NCBI GenBank assembly: GCA_907165065.1
Contig: OU015544.1
Coordinates: 1,736,001-1,800,000 of the forward strand
Direction of reading: 5' to 3'
DNA length: 64,000 nt
Origin: Caprimulgus europaeus
Taxonomy: Eukaryota > Chordata > Aves > Caprimulgiformes > Caprimulgidae
Below, piece by piece: positions 10,922-23,400 of this stretch. A model generated the notes under the pieces. The model saw only the letters and a list, made by a program, of their open reading frames with translations, ran no database searches and had not been told where the DNA came from. Both the position numbers and the translations under genes were made by a program. Position 1 is the first letter of the stretch, and every line of letters starts with the position of its first letter.

Positions 10922-10931
10922 ATCACACCAC
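10922..10931 (+). promoter_or_regulatory. SRE-1-like SREBP site
   Basis: ATCACACCAC differs at one base from the classic LDL-receptor SRE-1 (ATCACCCCAC). It begins six bases after the DR4 element. The pairing fits the reported cooperation of SREBP-1 and the thyroid hormone receptor at this promoter. Confidence 0.65.
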
Positions 10932-10989
10932 CGCGGCGGCGGGCCGGCGCGGGGGGCGTGGCCGGGCGCCGGTGGGGGCGTGGCCGGGG

Positions 10990-11095
10990 GCGTGGCCGTG
11001 CGGTGAATGGGGGGGCCGCGCCGCGCCCCCGCCAGCTCGGCTACCCAGCGCCAGGCCGGGGCCCGCCGCGCCTCCGCAGCGCCCGGCACCCTGAG
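10990..11095 (+). other. ACACA: ACACA first exon, non-coding (5' limit approximate)
   Basis: A strong donor, CTGAG then GTGAGG, ends the exon at 11095 inside the CpG island, 160-190 bp downstream of the DR4-SRE pair. The 5' limit is a guess; no initiator motif fixes it. The main ATG lies 6 kb away, so this exon would be 5' UTR only, like mammalian exon 2. Confidence 0.45.
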
Positions 11096-14000
11096 GTGAG
11101 GGGAGCGCCCCGCCCCGGCGGGCCCGCGGGGCTCGGCAGCCCGCGCGGTGGGGCCGCCGCCGCGGTGATGGGCCGGAGGGGCGCGTGTGGGCCGGGAGCC
11201 CCCCGGGTACCGGCGTCCCGGCGGGCGGTGCTGCGCGGGGCCGCGGGGCTGGGCGGGGCCGGGCCCAGGGGAGCGCGGGCCGCGCCGGGAGCGCCGTTAC
11301 CGTGCCGTGCTGTGCTGCTGGCTTTGTCAGCACCGCGCGGGCTGCGGGCGCCCCGGGTCCGCCTTCGGCTGGGGAGCGGCCCGCGGCGGTCCCGCTCTGC
11401 ATGCGGAGGGCGGGAAGGGAGTTTCCAGCCGCGGGGATGCGGCGTGGGCAGTCAGCCCGGCGCGGAGCCGCTCCCGCCGACCGGAAGAGCCGCCCGGTTT
11501 CCTCCCGGTGCCTCGCTGCTGCCTGCGGTGTGGCCCGGGCCGGCCCTGCCGCTGCGGGGGGGATCCGCCGTGCCGCACCAGGGGCGGGTGGTTCCCGTGT
11601 GCTGTTGGTCTGACCGCTGGTGTGGGCTTCCCGGTTCCCCCCAGCACCTCCCGCCGGCCTCAGCGGACCCGGTGGCTGCAGCTCCCCCACGGAACAACAA
11701 GTCGGTTGTGGCTTTGCCTCGTGCGAGTGAGTTAATTCACAAAAATTAACATCGAGTGTGGTGGAGCCGCCAGATGAGCGCAGGACTGGAGCATGCGGCG
11801 CTTGCTTTGCCAGCCTAGCCATCCCTCTTCTTTATCGCCGTCCTTTTCCATCTCTGATGGGGTTTCAGGCTCTTCAGGGAAGAGTTTGGGGCCTGGTTTT
11901 CAGGGGGGCTGGATGGAGCCCTGTACCTTCTGGAAGGTGCTGTGGGGCGCTTAAAAATAATAAAGCTACAAAAGCAGATTTGCAGCACAAACCAAATTAT
12001 TATTCTTGCCTCTCCTTTTGTGGTTTATCTTAAATCTTCTTGTGAAAGTTTTAAATGAAATATACTGCAAAAAATCCAAAGTGACATTGTAATCTGTTCC
12101 AGTGTAACAGGCTGTTCAGCAAACCACTGAAGTTGCACCCAGTTCTCTCAAAGACAATGGGATTTAGACAGAGTCTCGAGTGTTTTAGCAAACTAGTGTA
12201 GCTGTAAATACAGGCTCTTTTTTTGTCTTTATGTTCTTTTTGGAAGCGACACAGACATATTTTACCTGAGGAGATCTGGGAAGGATATATTCCACTTGTA
12301 TATTTAGCTTTATGTGTCTAATGTTGGTACAGTAAATCTGAAAACTAACTAACTGGAACTTCTGACCTGTGGAAATATCTTTCAGTACATTAGAAGCAGG
12401 AGAACTTTGGAGGGTGTTTGCTATTTGCTGAGGACAGTTTGGGATGGGAAGTGAAGCAATGCCCAATTATTAACCAGGAGGCACGGTCAGGTGGAGCCGA
12501 GTTTGAATCTTGGCCCAGCGGTTGCGTAGAGGTTGGGGCTGGCGGGGTTGGAGGCTGAGCAGGGCTTGCAGCACAGCGGCAGCTGGCCTGGCACGGTGCT
12601 GGTGAGGAGCTCTGCAGGTACATGCTTTGGTGCTTGGTGGCCTGTCTGGGTGCAGAAATCATCTCTTTGCCCTCTCCTGCTCTAGAAACTCACTCCCAGT
12701 CCTGGTGTGGGTGAGCGTTGCTGATTTCTTTGTGTTCAGTGAAAGCAATTAAGTAGTCAGGTTGTTACCTGAGTTCCATCTAGTTTTACTTTGTTTTTAC
12801 CTTTTTTGTTCCATTGTTTTCTGTTCCCTGTGTTCATTCAGTTAGGGTGGTGAACATACACATCCATTTAATTGTTTTAAAATTATCTGTGTTGATTAGC
12901 AGTATCACAGATCTGGGGCTTTAAACAAGAGACCTAAAACTAGTTTTGTTAATTTTCTTTTTATGTGACTTAAGAATATTGTAGAGGTGCTATTCTGAGT
13001 CTTGGAAAGAACCTGTGATTCATTTTCAGTGAAATAATAATGTTCCTTTCAGTGGTGGAATTGTCTTCAGAATGGGGTGGTTTGAAAAAAACCTAGAAAC
13101 TTAATTTCCAACGAACCTTGTGTAAGTTTCATGCTTAGGTGTGCTTTACAGTAATAAAAATGATCTGAAAGTGAAATGGGGATAAAAACTTCTAAAGTCT
13201 TAATATATTTACATGTGCTTATTTCACTGTTAAGCCAAAAATTTTACTAATGGTAGTAGTGGAGTTGTGAAGAGGTGAATTAGATTTTGTTTCACCTCAG
13301 GCAAAACCAGCTGTGATGCTTTTTGAATTTGGATTGTGGAGTTTTCATCGCTTGTAGTGCCAGGCACCCAAAGATCACAATTTGGGTCTAAAAACCTTCA
13401 TGTGTGCGGAGCTGGGAGTGAGGAGAACGCTGTGTGTCTTCAGACCTCTCCTGTGAGCTGGTTTCTTCAGGAGGGGGGAGGACAGCGTGGCTCAGGTGCT
13501 GAGAAGATTCAGCTGGGGTTTCACAGGTCGGTGTAACTGGGCAGGTGGAGAGTGCACAGCGTTACCTGTTCTGAAATCTTTGCAGGATCAGATTCTCCAT
13601 CTGTATCCTTCTGGAAATGACAGGGCTTTTCTTCTGCCTCCCTGCAAAAGTACTGACTCCTGCAAAAATAAGTGTAGGGGCTGTGTTTAGTTGAGGATCC
13701 AGACAATTTTGGTTTTCAGGGTCTAGTTCAACATAATGAAACCAAACAGTCCACCTGCAGTGGTAGTGGTACATGAACGCTGTCTTGGTGGTCAGCTGCA
13801 GTCGAGGTGCTTGTTGGGACCTACAGCAGTCACGTTTCAGACAGAGAACACAACATGCAGAGGTTTGGGGAGACTTGTGCCTTCTGTTTGCAGCACTGAA
13901 AGCAAAAGACTTCTGCCAGGAGCTCTCTGAGGCAGTCTGCAGTTTATCTGGCCCCAGACAATGCTGAAATGAATTTAAATGTGAATGACGAATTTCAGCC

Positions 14001-17000
14001 TGCTGGGAACAAGCTGAGCTGCTGTTGAATTCAGTGCCATGTGGAGTTACCAGCTGATTGCAAAACACTGGCAGAACCCATGGCTTTGGGACTGGACTGT
14101 GTTGGTAAATGGGCTTGAATGGGGCTTCGTGGCTAACTAACTGCTTCTGAGCTGGGCTGTACAAACAAGGTGTTTGAGTCAAGTTGTTTGAGCGTGGCAT
14201 TGGGGATCAGGAGCCTTGGCACTGCTTTGATGCTTTCTCAGGGAGTATTTGAGTGAAATGCTTCACTGCCTGTTCCTCTGTTTCCGTCTCTGCTTCGAAC
14301 AAAACCTTTGAAATTTGCTTATGAACGTTCAAGTTCTGGAAATTAGAAAGGGCTGAAGTTAGTTTGGCTGTATCCCAGATTCTTCAGCACTGATAACTGT
14401 GCCAACAGCAAATCCGTCTGGATGAAGTTATCAAGGAGTGATCTGATGCCAGGATAAATATACACAGAAATATTGCCTCCGTGTTTATATGTGCAGGCTT
14501 TGTGCTGCGTCCTGCCCAAGCACCTCAGTTAAAGAAATCTTCCTGTGTGGTTTAGTTTCTGCACATGACAGACAGGTAGGCAGACTTTACAGTCAGGCTT
14601 CCCCTCCTTCTCCATCTGTACCCTCCATAAAGGCAGCTCGATCCACCCTCCTAGTGCCTGTTGGACAGAAACTTGTGGCTTTTCAGTCATAAAATGGTTA
14701 AGTACATCTCTGTAAAATTAACTGCCCGTGGCCCCAGTGAAACTGGAGTCTGTGGGAGTAGCGATGTCAACACAGGGTTTGATCTAAATAATTTGAGTCA
14801 GGTACACTGATGGTAAAAGTACATGAGCCAGTTGGATCAGTTTTTAATTCTCAGTGATGAAAAGAGCGTGGTGTTTAAGGATTGCACTGCCTATAAATTC
14901 TTTGTGCTCTAATTAAAACTCTGATCCTGTCCTATTTGTGTTATGCCATGGTCCAGTTTTGCCTGTGTACCGGATGGAAGCTCTCATGTTCCTATCAAAC
15001 CAATTATGCTGCATCCCTGTACTTGGCATGACATGGCTGTAATTAGCAGGACTGACGAGCTTTTGCCACCAGTTTAGGATGTCAATGTGGCATGAGAGTT
15101 CAGGGTGTCAAAAGAGTCCTTGCTGCATAGTGAGGTGCCTCTTGGGAGAATGGGACCCTGAGATAAATGTCCCCTCGTCTCCTCCTTGTCTGTATTGCTG
15201 TATCACAGTTGGGTTTACAGGTAAACTATTGGATTTTTTCATGGAAAAACGTCAGCTGTGTCTTCTAGCCACCAGTTTTTAATGAGATTTCTAATTATCG
15301 TTGGGATTTACTCCTGACCATGAAATTCAGCTGAAACTGGCCACCAGATTCAGAAGCTGACAGAGGAAAAAATTTGACATAAGTAGGTGGCCCTGACACA
15401 AAGAGTAGTTTCATTTAGAAGCAAAACTAAACCAGATGTGGGGTGATGAGATGTGGCCAGCACAGGGCTCGGAAGTTGCCGGAACCAGGGACCAGCAGGA
15501 TGTGCCTGGGCTTGACAGGGCCATTGCAGGTCAGTCCCTGGTTCATGCTGTGACCTGGAGCAAGCTCTCCAGTTTGTTTTGTACCCGTGGGTTTTTTCTC
15601 ATTCCAGTTTTGTATTTGGGAAAGCACACACAGAGTATTCACAATAACAATATTTACTTGTTGATTCTTGTCTTTTGCAGTTCCTTTTGGAAGTGGGTAA
15701 CTGCTCAGATTGCAAGAATAACACGAGGTTAGTGCCTTCCTAATTCTGTAACGCTGTGACTTCCAGCTGTGTGTAATTATCATGTGAGTGCATCAGTCTG
15801 GCAGAGCAGGGCTTGCTAAATGCTTATTCCTCATCCCACCTGTCTCTGTGCTGTGAGGTGTCTCCAGCTGTCATGCTTTTTCTCAATTCTAATTATTATG
15901 ATTTTTTTTAATTTTGAAGAAAATGCATTCATTCCCTGCTGGAACAACACTGGGTTTTTGGATACTCAGTTCCCCACATTAAGAGATTCTTCTCTATGTA
16001 ATGAATTTTTAAAAGGGAAAATGGAGACTTGAACTTTTGTATTTTCCTCTGGCAGTTGTAAATCGTGCCACTGAGATTCAGTGTATTACCATAAAGTAGA
16101 TACTGTCCCCTAATGGAGATGGATGATCTGGGACCAAGAGGTTAAGGTCAGGGTGAATTTCCAGAAGGTGGCTGAGCCAGTCTGACAGGTCACTGGTGCC
16201 AAAAAGGGGAGGTTTTGCTTCTGTCCCCTTACCATCATTCCTTACCCTCAGCTCCCTTTGCTACTGCAGTTCCACTTGCTGAAACTTTTCATGGCATTAA
16301 TCAATTCTGGATTGGGATGTGCTTGAGCTCTTGGCATGGGAAGTAGAGATCAGATTTGGGGGGGGAAGCTGTTTGTTCAGCCCGTTCTTTGTCTCTTGCC
16401 CAAGTGTCTGCTGTTGACCACAGCTGGAGGTGGGTTCATGAGCTGATCAGATCTTAGGCAGGCTGCTGGCCCGTGTGCTGTGCCTGCTCCCCAGTGCCTG
16501 GTACATCAGCTCAGATTCCTGAAAGAATCCTAAGAAACATGAGGTCTTCTGAAAAAATGTCAGGGAGAATGTGTCTTGTATGTGGCGTGCCCTTGGAAAG
16601 GGTGGTTCTGACCAATCAAATCCATCGTTTGAGTAGCAGTAAATAGTGCCATGTGCAGTACCCAGCAGGGTCCTGGCATTCAGGTACTGCTGAAATACAA
16701 ATTAGAATCCCAGAATGGCTGAGGGTGGAAGGGCCTCGAGATCATCTAGTCCAACCCACTGCTCAAGCAGCATCAGCTAGAGCAGGTTGCCCAGGACCAT
16801 GTCCAGTGTCCAGTCAGATTCTAAATGTCATCACCAATTAACTGACTAACCAAAGAAAAATAGTAAAAGAAAAAGAAAAATTTTTGATTTCTAGTCATGC
16901 ATTTGTCTGTGATTTTTATTTTTTTTTTTAATTTTGAGTGAGTACTGCAGTTTTGTGTAAACTACCAGGTTCTGCAGCAGATCAGAATGACCAGCTGCTT

Positions 17001-17209
17001 GGATCTCATAGTCCTTGTGCAAACAGAAAAGTCAATGATTATAGCAGAAGTAACTGTTCTTAATCCTGGGCTCCTGTCTGGGTTCAGCTATGGTGTTTTA
17101 ACACCACATTTCTTATCAGAAGTGAATCTTGCTGTGTCCTCTTCTCTGTCCTCCAACAGCAGGTATTAACCTCAGGTTTTGGGTTTTTGCTCTCTTTTGC
17201 CCCTTACAG
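11096..17209. other. ACACA 5' intron
   Basis: 6.1-kb intron between the non-coding first exon and the ATG exon. It contains a reverse CR1 fragment at 16705-16832 and an unexplained 212-codon antisense open frame at 13562-14200. Further non-coding exons could be hidden here; none could be proved from the sequence. Confidence 0.55.
16705..16832 (-). repeat. CR1 LINE 3' fragment
   Basis: Reverse-complement CR1. It reads GAATCCCAGAATGG, then GGTGGAAGGGCCTCGAGATC, ATCTAGTCCAACCC, CTCAAGCAGCATCAGC, and GGTTGCCCAGGACCATGTCC, the order of the reversed CR1 tail. Confidence 0.9.
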
Positions 17210-17235
17210 TGCTGAGAGCCCAGTTTGTGGGAGCC

Positions 17236-17462
17236 ATGGAAGAATCTTCCCAACCCAGTAAACCCCTGGAGATGAACCCTCACTCTCGCTTTATTATTGG
17301 CTCTGTGTCAGAGGATAACTCAGAAGATGAGACGAGCTCCTTGGTGAAACTGGATCTGCTGGAAGAGAAGGAGAGGTCTTTGTCACCTGTATCTGTCTGC
17401 TCAGATTCCCTCTCAGATCTAGGACTTCCTAATGCTCAGGACGGCCTGGCAAGCCATATGAG
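17236..17462 (+). CDS. ACACA: ACACA coding exon 1 (residues 1-75, main start)
   Basis: The exon begins at 17210 after CCCTTACAG, with 26 bases of 5' UTR. ATG at 17236 is followed by [18 protein letters not shown]. It carries the Ser-rich regulatory segment ([21 protein letters not shown]). It ends HM plus AG at a GTATGG donor, so the AMPK site itself falls on the next exon. Confidence 0.97.
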
Positions 17463-20400
17463 GTATGGATGAAATAGTACTCACATTGTCTTCGGTCTTT
17501 TTACCCCATCCCTTCCAGGGATATCCAAACATTCAACTTCACATCCAGGTTTGGCCTCAGATGTTTTTGTTGTGCCAAGACATCTCCCAGCATTCTGTTT
17601 GGAAGTGACCTCTGGGATGTTTATCTGAATCAAAGCCTTCTGTTTTCTGTTGGGTTTAATGAAACATCTGTGCCTAAAGCCCCTCAGCGCCTTTCAGACG
17701 TCTCTGCTGTGGGGTGTTCTGGGGGGCTTGCTTACACTGCCTGTCTCTTGTCCCAGCTTTCAGAGAGGTGACATGTGCTGACTGGGATCTTTGAAGTCTT
17801 CACTGGTGTGTGTTTTAGATGGCCTGTGTTTGTTGCACAAGGACATTATTTGCTTATTTTGTCTTTCTGTGGGATTTTCCACTTTCTCTGTAGCCAAGGA
17901 ATTGACAGGACTGAGTAAGAGCAATGACTGGAACGTTTTTTGGTTTGGATAGAGAAAATGTTGTTGATAGTTAAAGATTGGTGTCCTGCAAAGTGGTGAT
18001 AAGGCAAGGCTTAAGGCAAGGCTGCTTGCAGCAGCTGTATCCTGCTGTAGTTTTTACTGAACAATCCCTCACTGCCTTTACTCTGTTGCTTTTGAAGAAA
18101 TGGTTGGTTCCAAAAAGACTTCTGTCTTTTATTGACCAGCAGTAAATATTTCTATGACCAGCCAACCCTTAAATCTTGTTCTTCTGTTTTGCTGGTTTCT
18201 TTGCTTGTGCAGATTAAGGAATTCTAACCTGTCCTTTTATTGGTGGTTCCCTTCTCACTTCAGGGAGGCAGCCTCTGAAAACAAATAGTAACAGACTGTT
18301 TGGCTTGGGGCAGAGGGGGATAGGAGTCCATACTGCACAGAGTTGTTATGGTCATACTGATGGACATGTTTAGCCAGCTGGAGTAATAGAACAGATATAA
18401 AGTCTTAGTGCAAATTTAAAGGGGATCACCTTTCCAGTGGCTGCCAGTTCTAATAAATTGGCAGCACAGGAGGTAATTTTGAAGCAGGAAAAGATCTAGC
18501 CCTGTAACTGTAAATATTTCAGGAACAGCAGAAGCTGGATGAACACATAACCATTAGTGTGGGAAGAGACAATAGGAGAGCAAGAAAATCAAGCAACTTC
18601 TAGGACACTGCCTGGTACCAGAGAGCTATAATGCAATAGGTGTGCAACCTTGAGCACCTCTGTTGTAACTTGCTTACTTTGGCACTCTCTTTTGAGGGTA
18701 CTTGAGTTTCAGTTAAATTGGAGAGAAATGCCAATTCAAATAAAAACAGTTACAGCATTATGGGCTGTTTTTCTAAGATAAAGCAAGGTGAACTGAAAGT
18801 TTTCCAGGATGGTAGTCCCTTTCATCAAAAGATTTCCAAATAATGTTTGCAGATGGAGAAACTGAGACAAAGACAAGTTCAACAACTTGCCTGAAGTCAC
18901 TCTGTGACAGTGAATTAATGGAACACAGGTATTCTTGCTTCCAGCTTCCTTTTGGTGATCACAAAGGTACAACACTTTCTGAAGTGACAAAGATGAACTC
19001 CTGGGGAGTTCTGTGCAGTTTGACTAGCAGGTTAAACAAGGTGCAGGTCCAAGGGAGCGTATCTTTTTGAAGGAGTTGCCAAAAATCTTGTCATTTGCTG
19101 GTTAGTTTCACACAGGAAACTTTGGTCAGCTGGAGACAGGATAGCCTGTGTTTGAGGTGAGGGGCTCTGCTGCAGAGAAGTCCTTCTCAGAGAACAATTC
19201 TATCTACAATCCAGAATTTAGTTGGGTGAAAAAGGGTTTGTGAATGTACCTGAATTATCCTTCATGGAGCATGTCAGGCAGTAGGTCTGTTGCTCTGGTA
19301 GCTAGAGAAAAGAGATTTCTTCTTGCAGCACAGGAGGCCTGGAAAGCAGGGTTGTGATCCATCTGACTGAGTCGTTTTTCCTTCTCATACCCTAGGTCGC
19401 TGAAGTTTAGGCAGTAAAACTTCCTTTCTCTTCTTAAACTCCATCTTCTTGCTTTGTGGAGGTTGACTGTAAGACTGTCTAATCCATCCTATAATATTCA
19501 GTGTTTGCACCTTTTGTGCAACAGCTGTTCCAGTGCTTATCTTGACATCCCAAGCAGATTTTCAGCCCTCTGAGGAGCACTGTGTCAATATTAAAATGAC
19601 TTTGATAATTAGAAATGCTCTTCCTTGGTCATCAGCTCTCATGAACTGTCCCTTTTGTGCCATTTTATAGCAAACTCATTCTAGTAGAGGCCAAATTAAC
19701 TGTTGTTGTGAAAGATGCTTGAGCCCCTGATGCCACAATGAGTCTCATGGCAGTTGTGCCTCTCATCACATGGTTATCTGAGAGCCTCTTTTCCTGTGGT
19801 AACAGGCATTGCTGCTTCTCTTTTGCTCTTAGACCCCCCTAAAAAGCAACATCACGTTCCCAGTTCATGAAGCACAGATGCTCCAGCATACTCTGGCCTG
19901 TGTTCAGTACCTGGGGTTTGCAGGACTTCTGTCTGAGCTGGAAAACATTGCTGAGAGCCTTATCTGCCGAGGTTGTGACGTCTGATCGATATATCCTGAC
20001 CCAACCGTGGGTAGTCTGGGTGCCAACTCATATTTCTTCATTTGAGCATGCAGAGTGTGTGTGTGTGTGCTGGGTTGTCCCATCTATCACCTTATTGATC
20101 TTGTTAAGTGTTTATGCTGTTGCTAAAGACAGCCTCGCTGGGACAGGTTGTACAATACGGGCTCCTGTGCCACTGGAGATCTGTGAAGACCTTTGACTGT
20201 GCCAGTTGGCTGCTGCTGGGTAGGATTGAGAAAGCCATGCTCTGATAATGAACTTCAAATTGGTGTGTGGTACATCAGTGCTTCACAGAGTGTGTGCTGG
20301 GAGAGTGACCCTGCGGGTTAAAATGTTCTGATTCCTTTCCTGCTTGTAGTTGTGTGTTATTTAAAGAGGATCAGTAATAAAAATAATGTAAATGCCCTCC

Positions 20401-23400
20401 TTGCTCTGTTAGCTATAGCATCTAACGTTGGAAATGGGTGTTCTTAACAAAAATATCCTGCTTGTGTACAGTCTACATCAACAAAATTCACTCTGTGTTG
20501 CATCTTGCACTTTTAGATCATAAAACTGAACATGTTGGTTTTTCTTGGTCTCTTTGCTTCCAGGCACTGTTGTGTTGTCTTTGGGTTCAGAGGTTTCCAT
20601 CAGCACTTCCAACCCAAGGCAGCAGTCCCGTTGGGATGTGGTTTTTGCTTGTTGTGTGGTGAGCTGAGGCAGGTGCTGTGCTCATCTCTGAAGTTTCAGT
20701 GGTAGATCAAGTGACTTTTCTAGAAATGTGACTTGAGCAGCACCTTGGGTCCCTTTTGTTTAAGAACTTGTTCTCGACTGTTGCTAAATGTGATGCCTGG
20801 CTTCAAAGGTGGTATCTGGAATGAAATTCTTGTTTAAAGTAGAATCAATCCTGCACGTCTCCTGGCGTTTGTACATCAGGGCTGTGGTTTCATAAGCAGT
20901 GAAATGGGTGTACAGAGTCACCTGACATCCACCTGCATCAACTAAAAGCCAATTTTTTGGAAGTAGCTCAACTGTTGCCTTTGATATTAAGCCCACAGGG
21001 ACTTTAGCCCTTAGCACCTAACAGTAGTTGGCCTTCTCAGAAATAGTCTCAATAAATTATTGAGATGCTTAAGAAGAACTAATCATCTCTTAAAGTAATT
21101 TTGGAAGAACACCTCAATTTTAGTCTGGACAGTAGTGTGTTGAGTACACCCAGCCTGGCACTAGGACAGGGTGCCTGCTTAGAAACCAGTCATAAAGTGA
21201 TTGCACAGAGTGTTAAAAGAAATAAAGAATCCTTTTGAGCTTGTTTTGAGTTAAAAAAAAAAAATTCCTTTCCAGTCCAACTGTTTGTGGTTAGGAGATA
21301 ACACTGTAGAGTATTGATCTTGTAAAATCATAAGTGCTGCTGTAATTTTATGTACAGAAGTACAGGTATGCTTTGGTGTCTGCAAGGCTGATGCTTTCAC
21401 TGCTGTGCCTGAGACTGGCCCAGCTGCACCAGAGGGGATTTCTCCTTTGCTGAGCTCATCCCGAGGCTTTCTGCACACTCCTGGCTGTGGGGCCACTGCT
21501 GGAGTTGAAGGCTCCTCCTCTTCCTCTGCTGCCTGTGCTATCAGTTGCCATGGTGCTGCTGAGGTTTTTGTGTAGGGCCACTCATGGGTTTGCATCTCAC
21601 AGACCAGAAGGTTGTTAATGAAGCTGGAATTGGCCACTGCTTGCTGAGACATTGTCCTTTGCCTGTGATCAATTGCTCCTGGCTCAACAGATCAGTGAGA
21701 GTGAGACTGACACATGTTTCTGCAGGTTGTTGAAATAAACCTGAGCATCTTCAAGGAACCCCTGCCAAAAACAAAGGATTTAGTTCTCTATTGCCAGGGA
21801 GTGATGTTGTGATTAATACTTGGAACTTCATCCACCTGGAGTGAAAAGTTGAGTTTCCTCCTGTATCTGTTGAAAAGGAGGAAGCTTGTAAGGTGTTTTG
21901 GATTCCTAGCTGTGTCTGGTTATACTGCTAACCTGCCAATTGTAACGTTTTTCCTTCTCAGAAAGCTACCCTGTTTAGTGAACAAATACACTTTAAAGGG
22001 CTTTTCATCTACATCCCTCTCAAAAGTAACATTCTTCTTATTTTGATGTAATAGATATTTTACGCCCTTTGACCTCAGTTAACATGGGAAATGTCATCTC
22101 TAAATTCAGTAATTTGTAGGGAGATTTTGAAAAGGTTACCTGGCTGAAATACCACAGTGGTGCCAGTGTCTCCTACTTGCTTACTTACCTGATAATTCTA
22201 ATTGAAAAGCTTGTGCCAGTTTGGGCTCTGTAGTTTTGGAACCGAAGTTCGTGCTTTGGACTAAAGAGCTGCCTTGATGGCTGTTCAAAATCTGCATTGG
22301 CACGGCAGTGGTTTAGCCAGGGAGTGGGGAGAGGGCTGGTTTTGGTTTTTTGTGCTGTGTGCTTTATTTGATTTCTTTAAATCCTTAGGCTCAATCCTTA
22401 GTCTGAGGTGAGTTTCCTTTTTTTTTAATTTTATGTATAAGCTGAAGCACTGATTTCCACCAGTGTCTCCATTTAAGCCAACTGTTCTGTCTCTTTAAAC
22501 TCACAGGCAGAAGCTGTCTCTCAGTAAGCCCAGACTGCTGCCTCCCAGTGCCATTACCCAGCCATGGTGAGCCATTTCCTCCAGCTGCAGAGCTCTGCGT
22601 GGCTTGCTGGGCTACTGGTGTGACTGCTCTCTCTCTCTCTGCCTCTTTGTGAAATGGGTTGCAGGGGCAGATCTAGAACTGGAGCAGATCTTACGGATGC
22701 TTCAGCTGACTTGAGTCTTGCCACCCAGATCAGACACAGGTTCCCATCAGTGCTTAGATGTTTACAGAACATAAAGCCCGAGCTGGTGATGAGAGCTGCC
22801 TTCTTCACACACCCTTCACAGACCTGATCTGGAGAGGGGAAAAAAAAATCCCTTTCTCAGGAGGGGGGGTGTGTGTGTGTACGTGCTGCAGTCTCCTCAA
22901 GGCTGCCTTTCAGACCAGGCAGCTAATGCATCAGTGCCTGTGGAATAAACTGCTACGTCAGGACAGCGCTTGGCATGTCCCAGTGCTGGGAGCAGTGCAG
23001 GCTCCTGGCTGCGATGTGCGTCAGGTACGTGTCTGTGACCAGTGCTTTTCCTGGAGGCTGGGGCAGGAGGGGAGCGTGCAGGCTTTCCCTTTGTCTCACA
23101 GCAGGCCCAGGGTCTAAAGAGGGGGATGGTTTTCATGTGGTAGTTGCCATGTGGGTTCTGAGCACTGTTATGTTTAAGAAATGAGCTTTGTAGAGCGTGT
23201 GCATGTTTGGTCAGTGTTGTATGTGAGTGACACGGCCTTGTCTAGGGTGTTTTTGTGGGGATGTTGCAGCAAACGGTGCCCGTTGATTTCACAGCAGTGA
23301 ATTCAGCTGCTAAGGCACGATGAATGTTTCTAAGCAGTGCTGGAGCTGCTCATCTAACATCAAGCTGTGTGTACATGTAGGATTTGTTTCCTTGCAGCTA

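Larger units (their letters stand above)
10080..11700. promoter_or_regulatory. CpG island over the ACACA promoter
   Basis: Long GC- and CpG-rich stretch with abrupt AT-richer flanks. Long open frames occur on both strands here because stops are rare in such sequence. The island contains CCAAT boxes, GC boxes, the DR4-SRE element and the donor of the first exon. It corresponds to the widely used PII promoter of mammalian ACACA. Confidence 0.88.

Noticed and set aside
10155..11822. Many long open frames (up to 299 codons) on both strands at 10.1-11.8 kb
   Set aside because: They lie in the CpG island, where stops are rare. Composition is Arg/Pro/Gly/Ala-rich in every frame, with no splice-consistent or domain-like structure.
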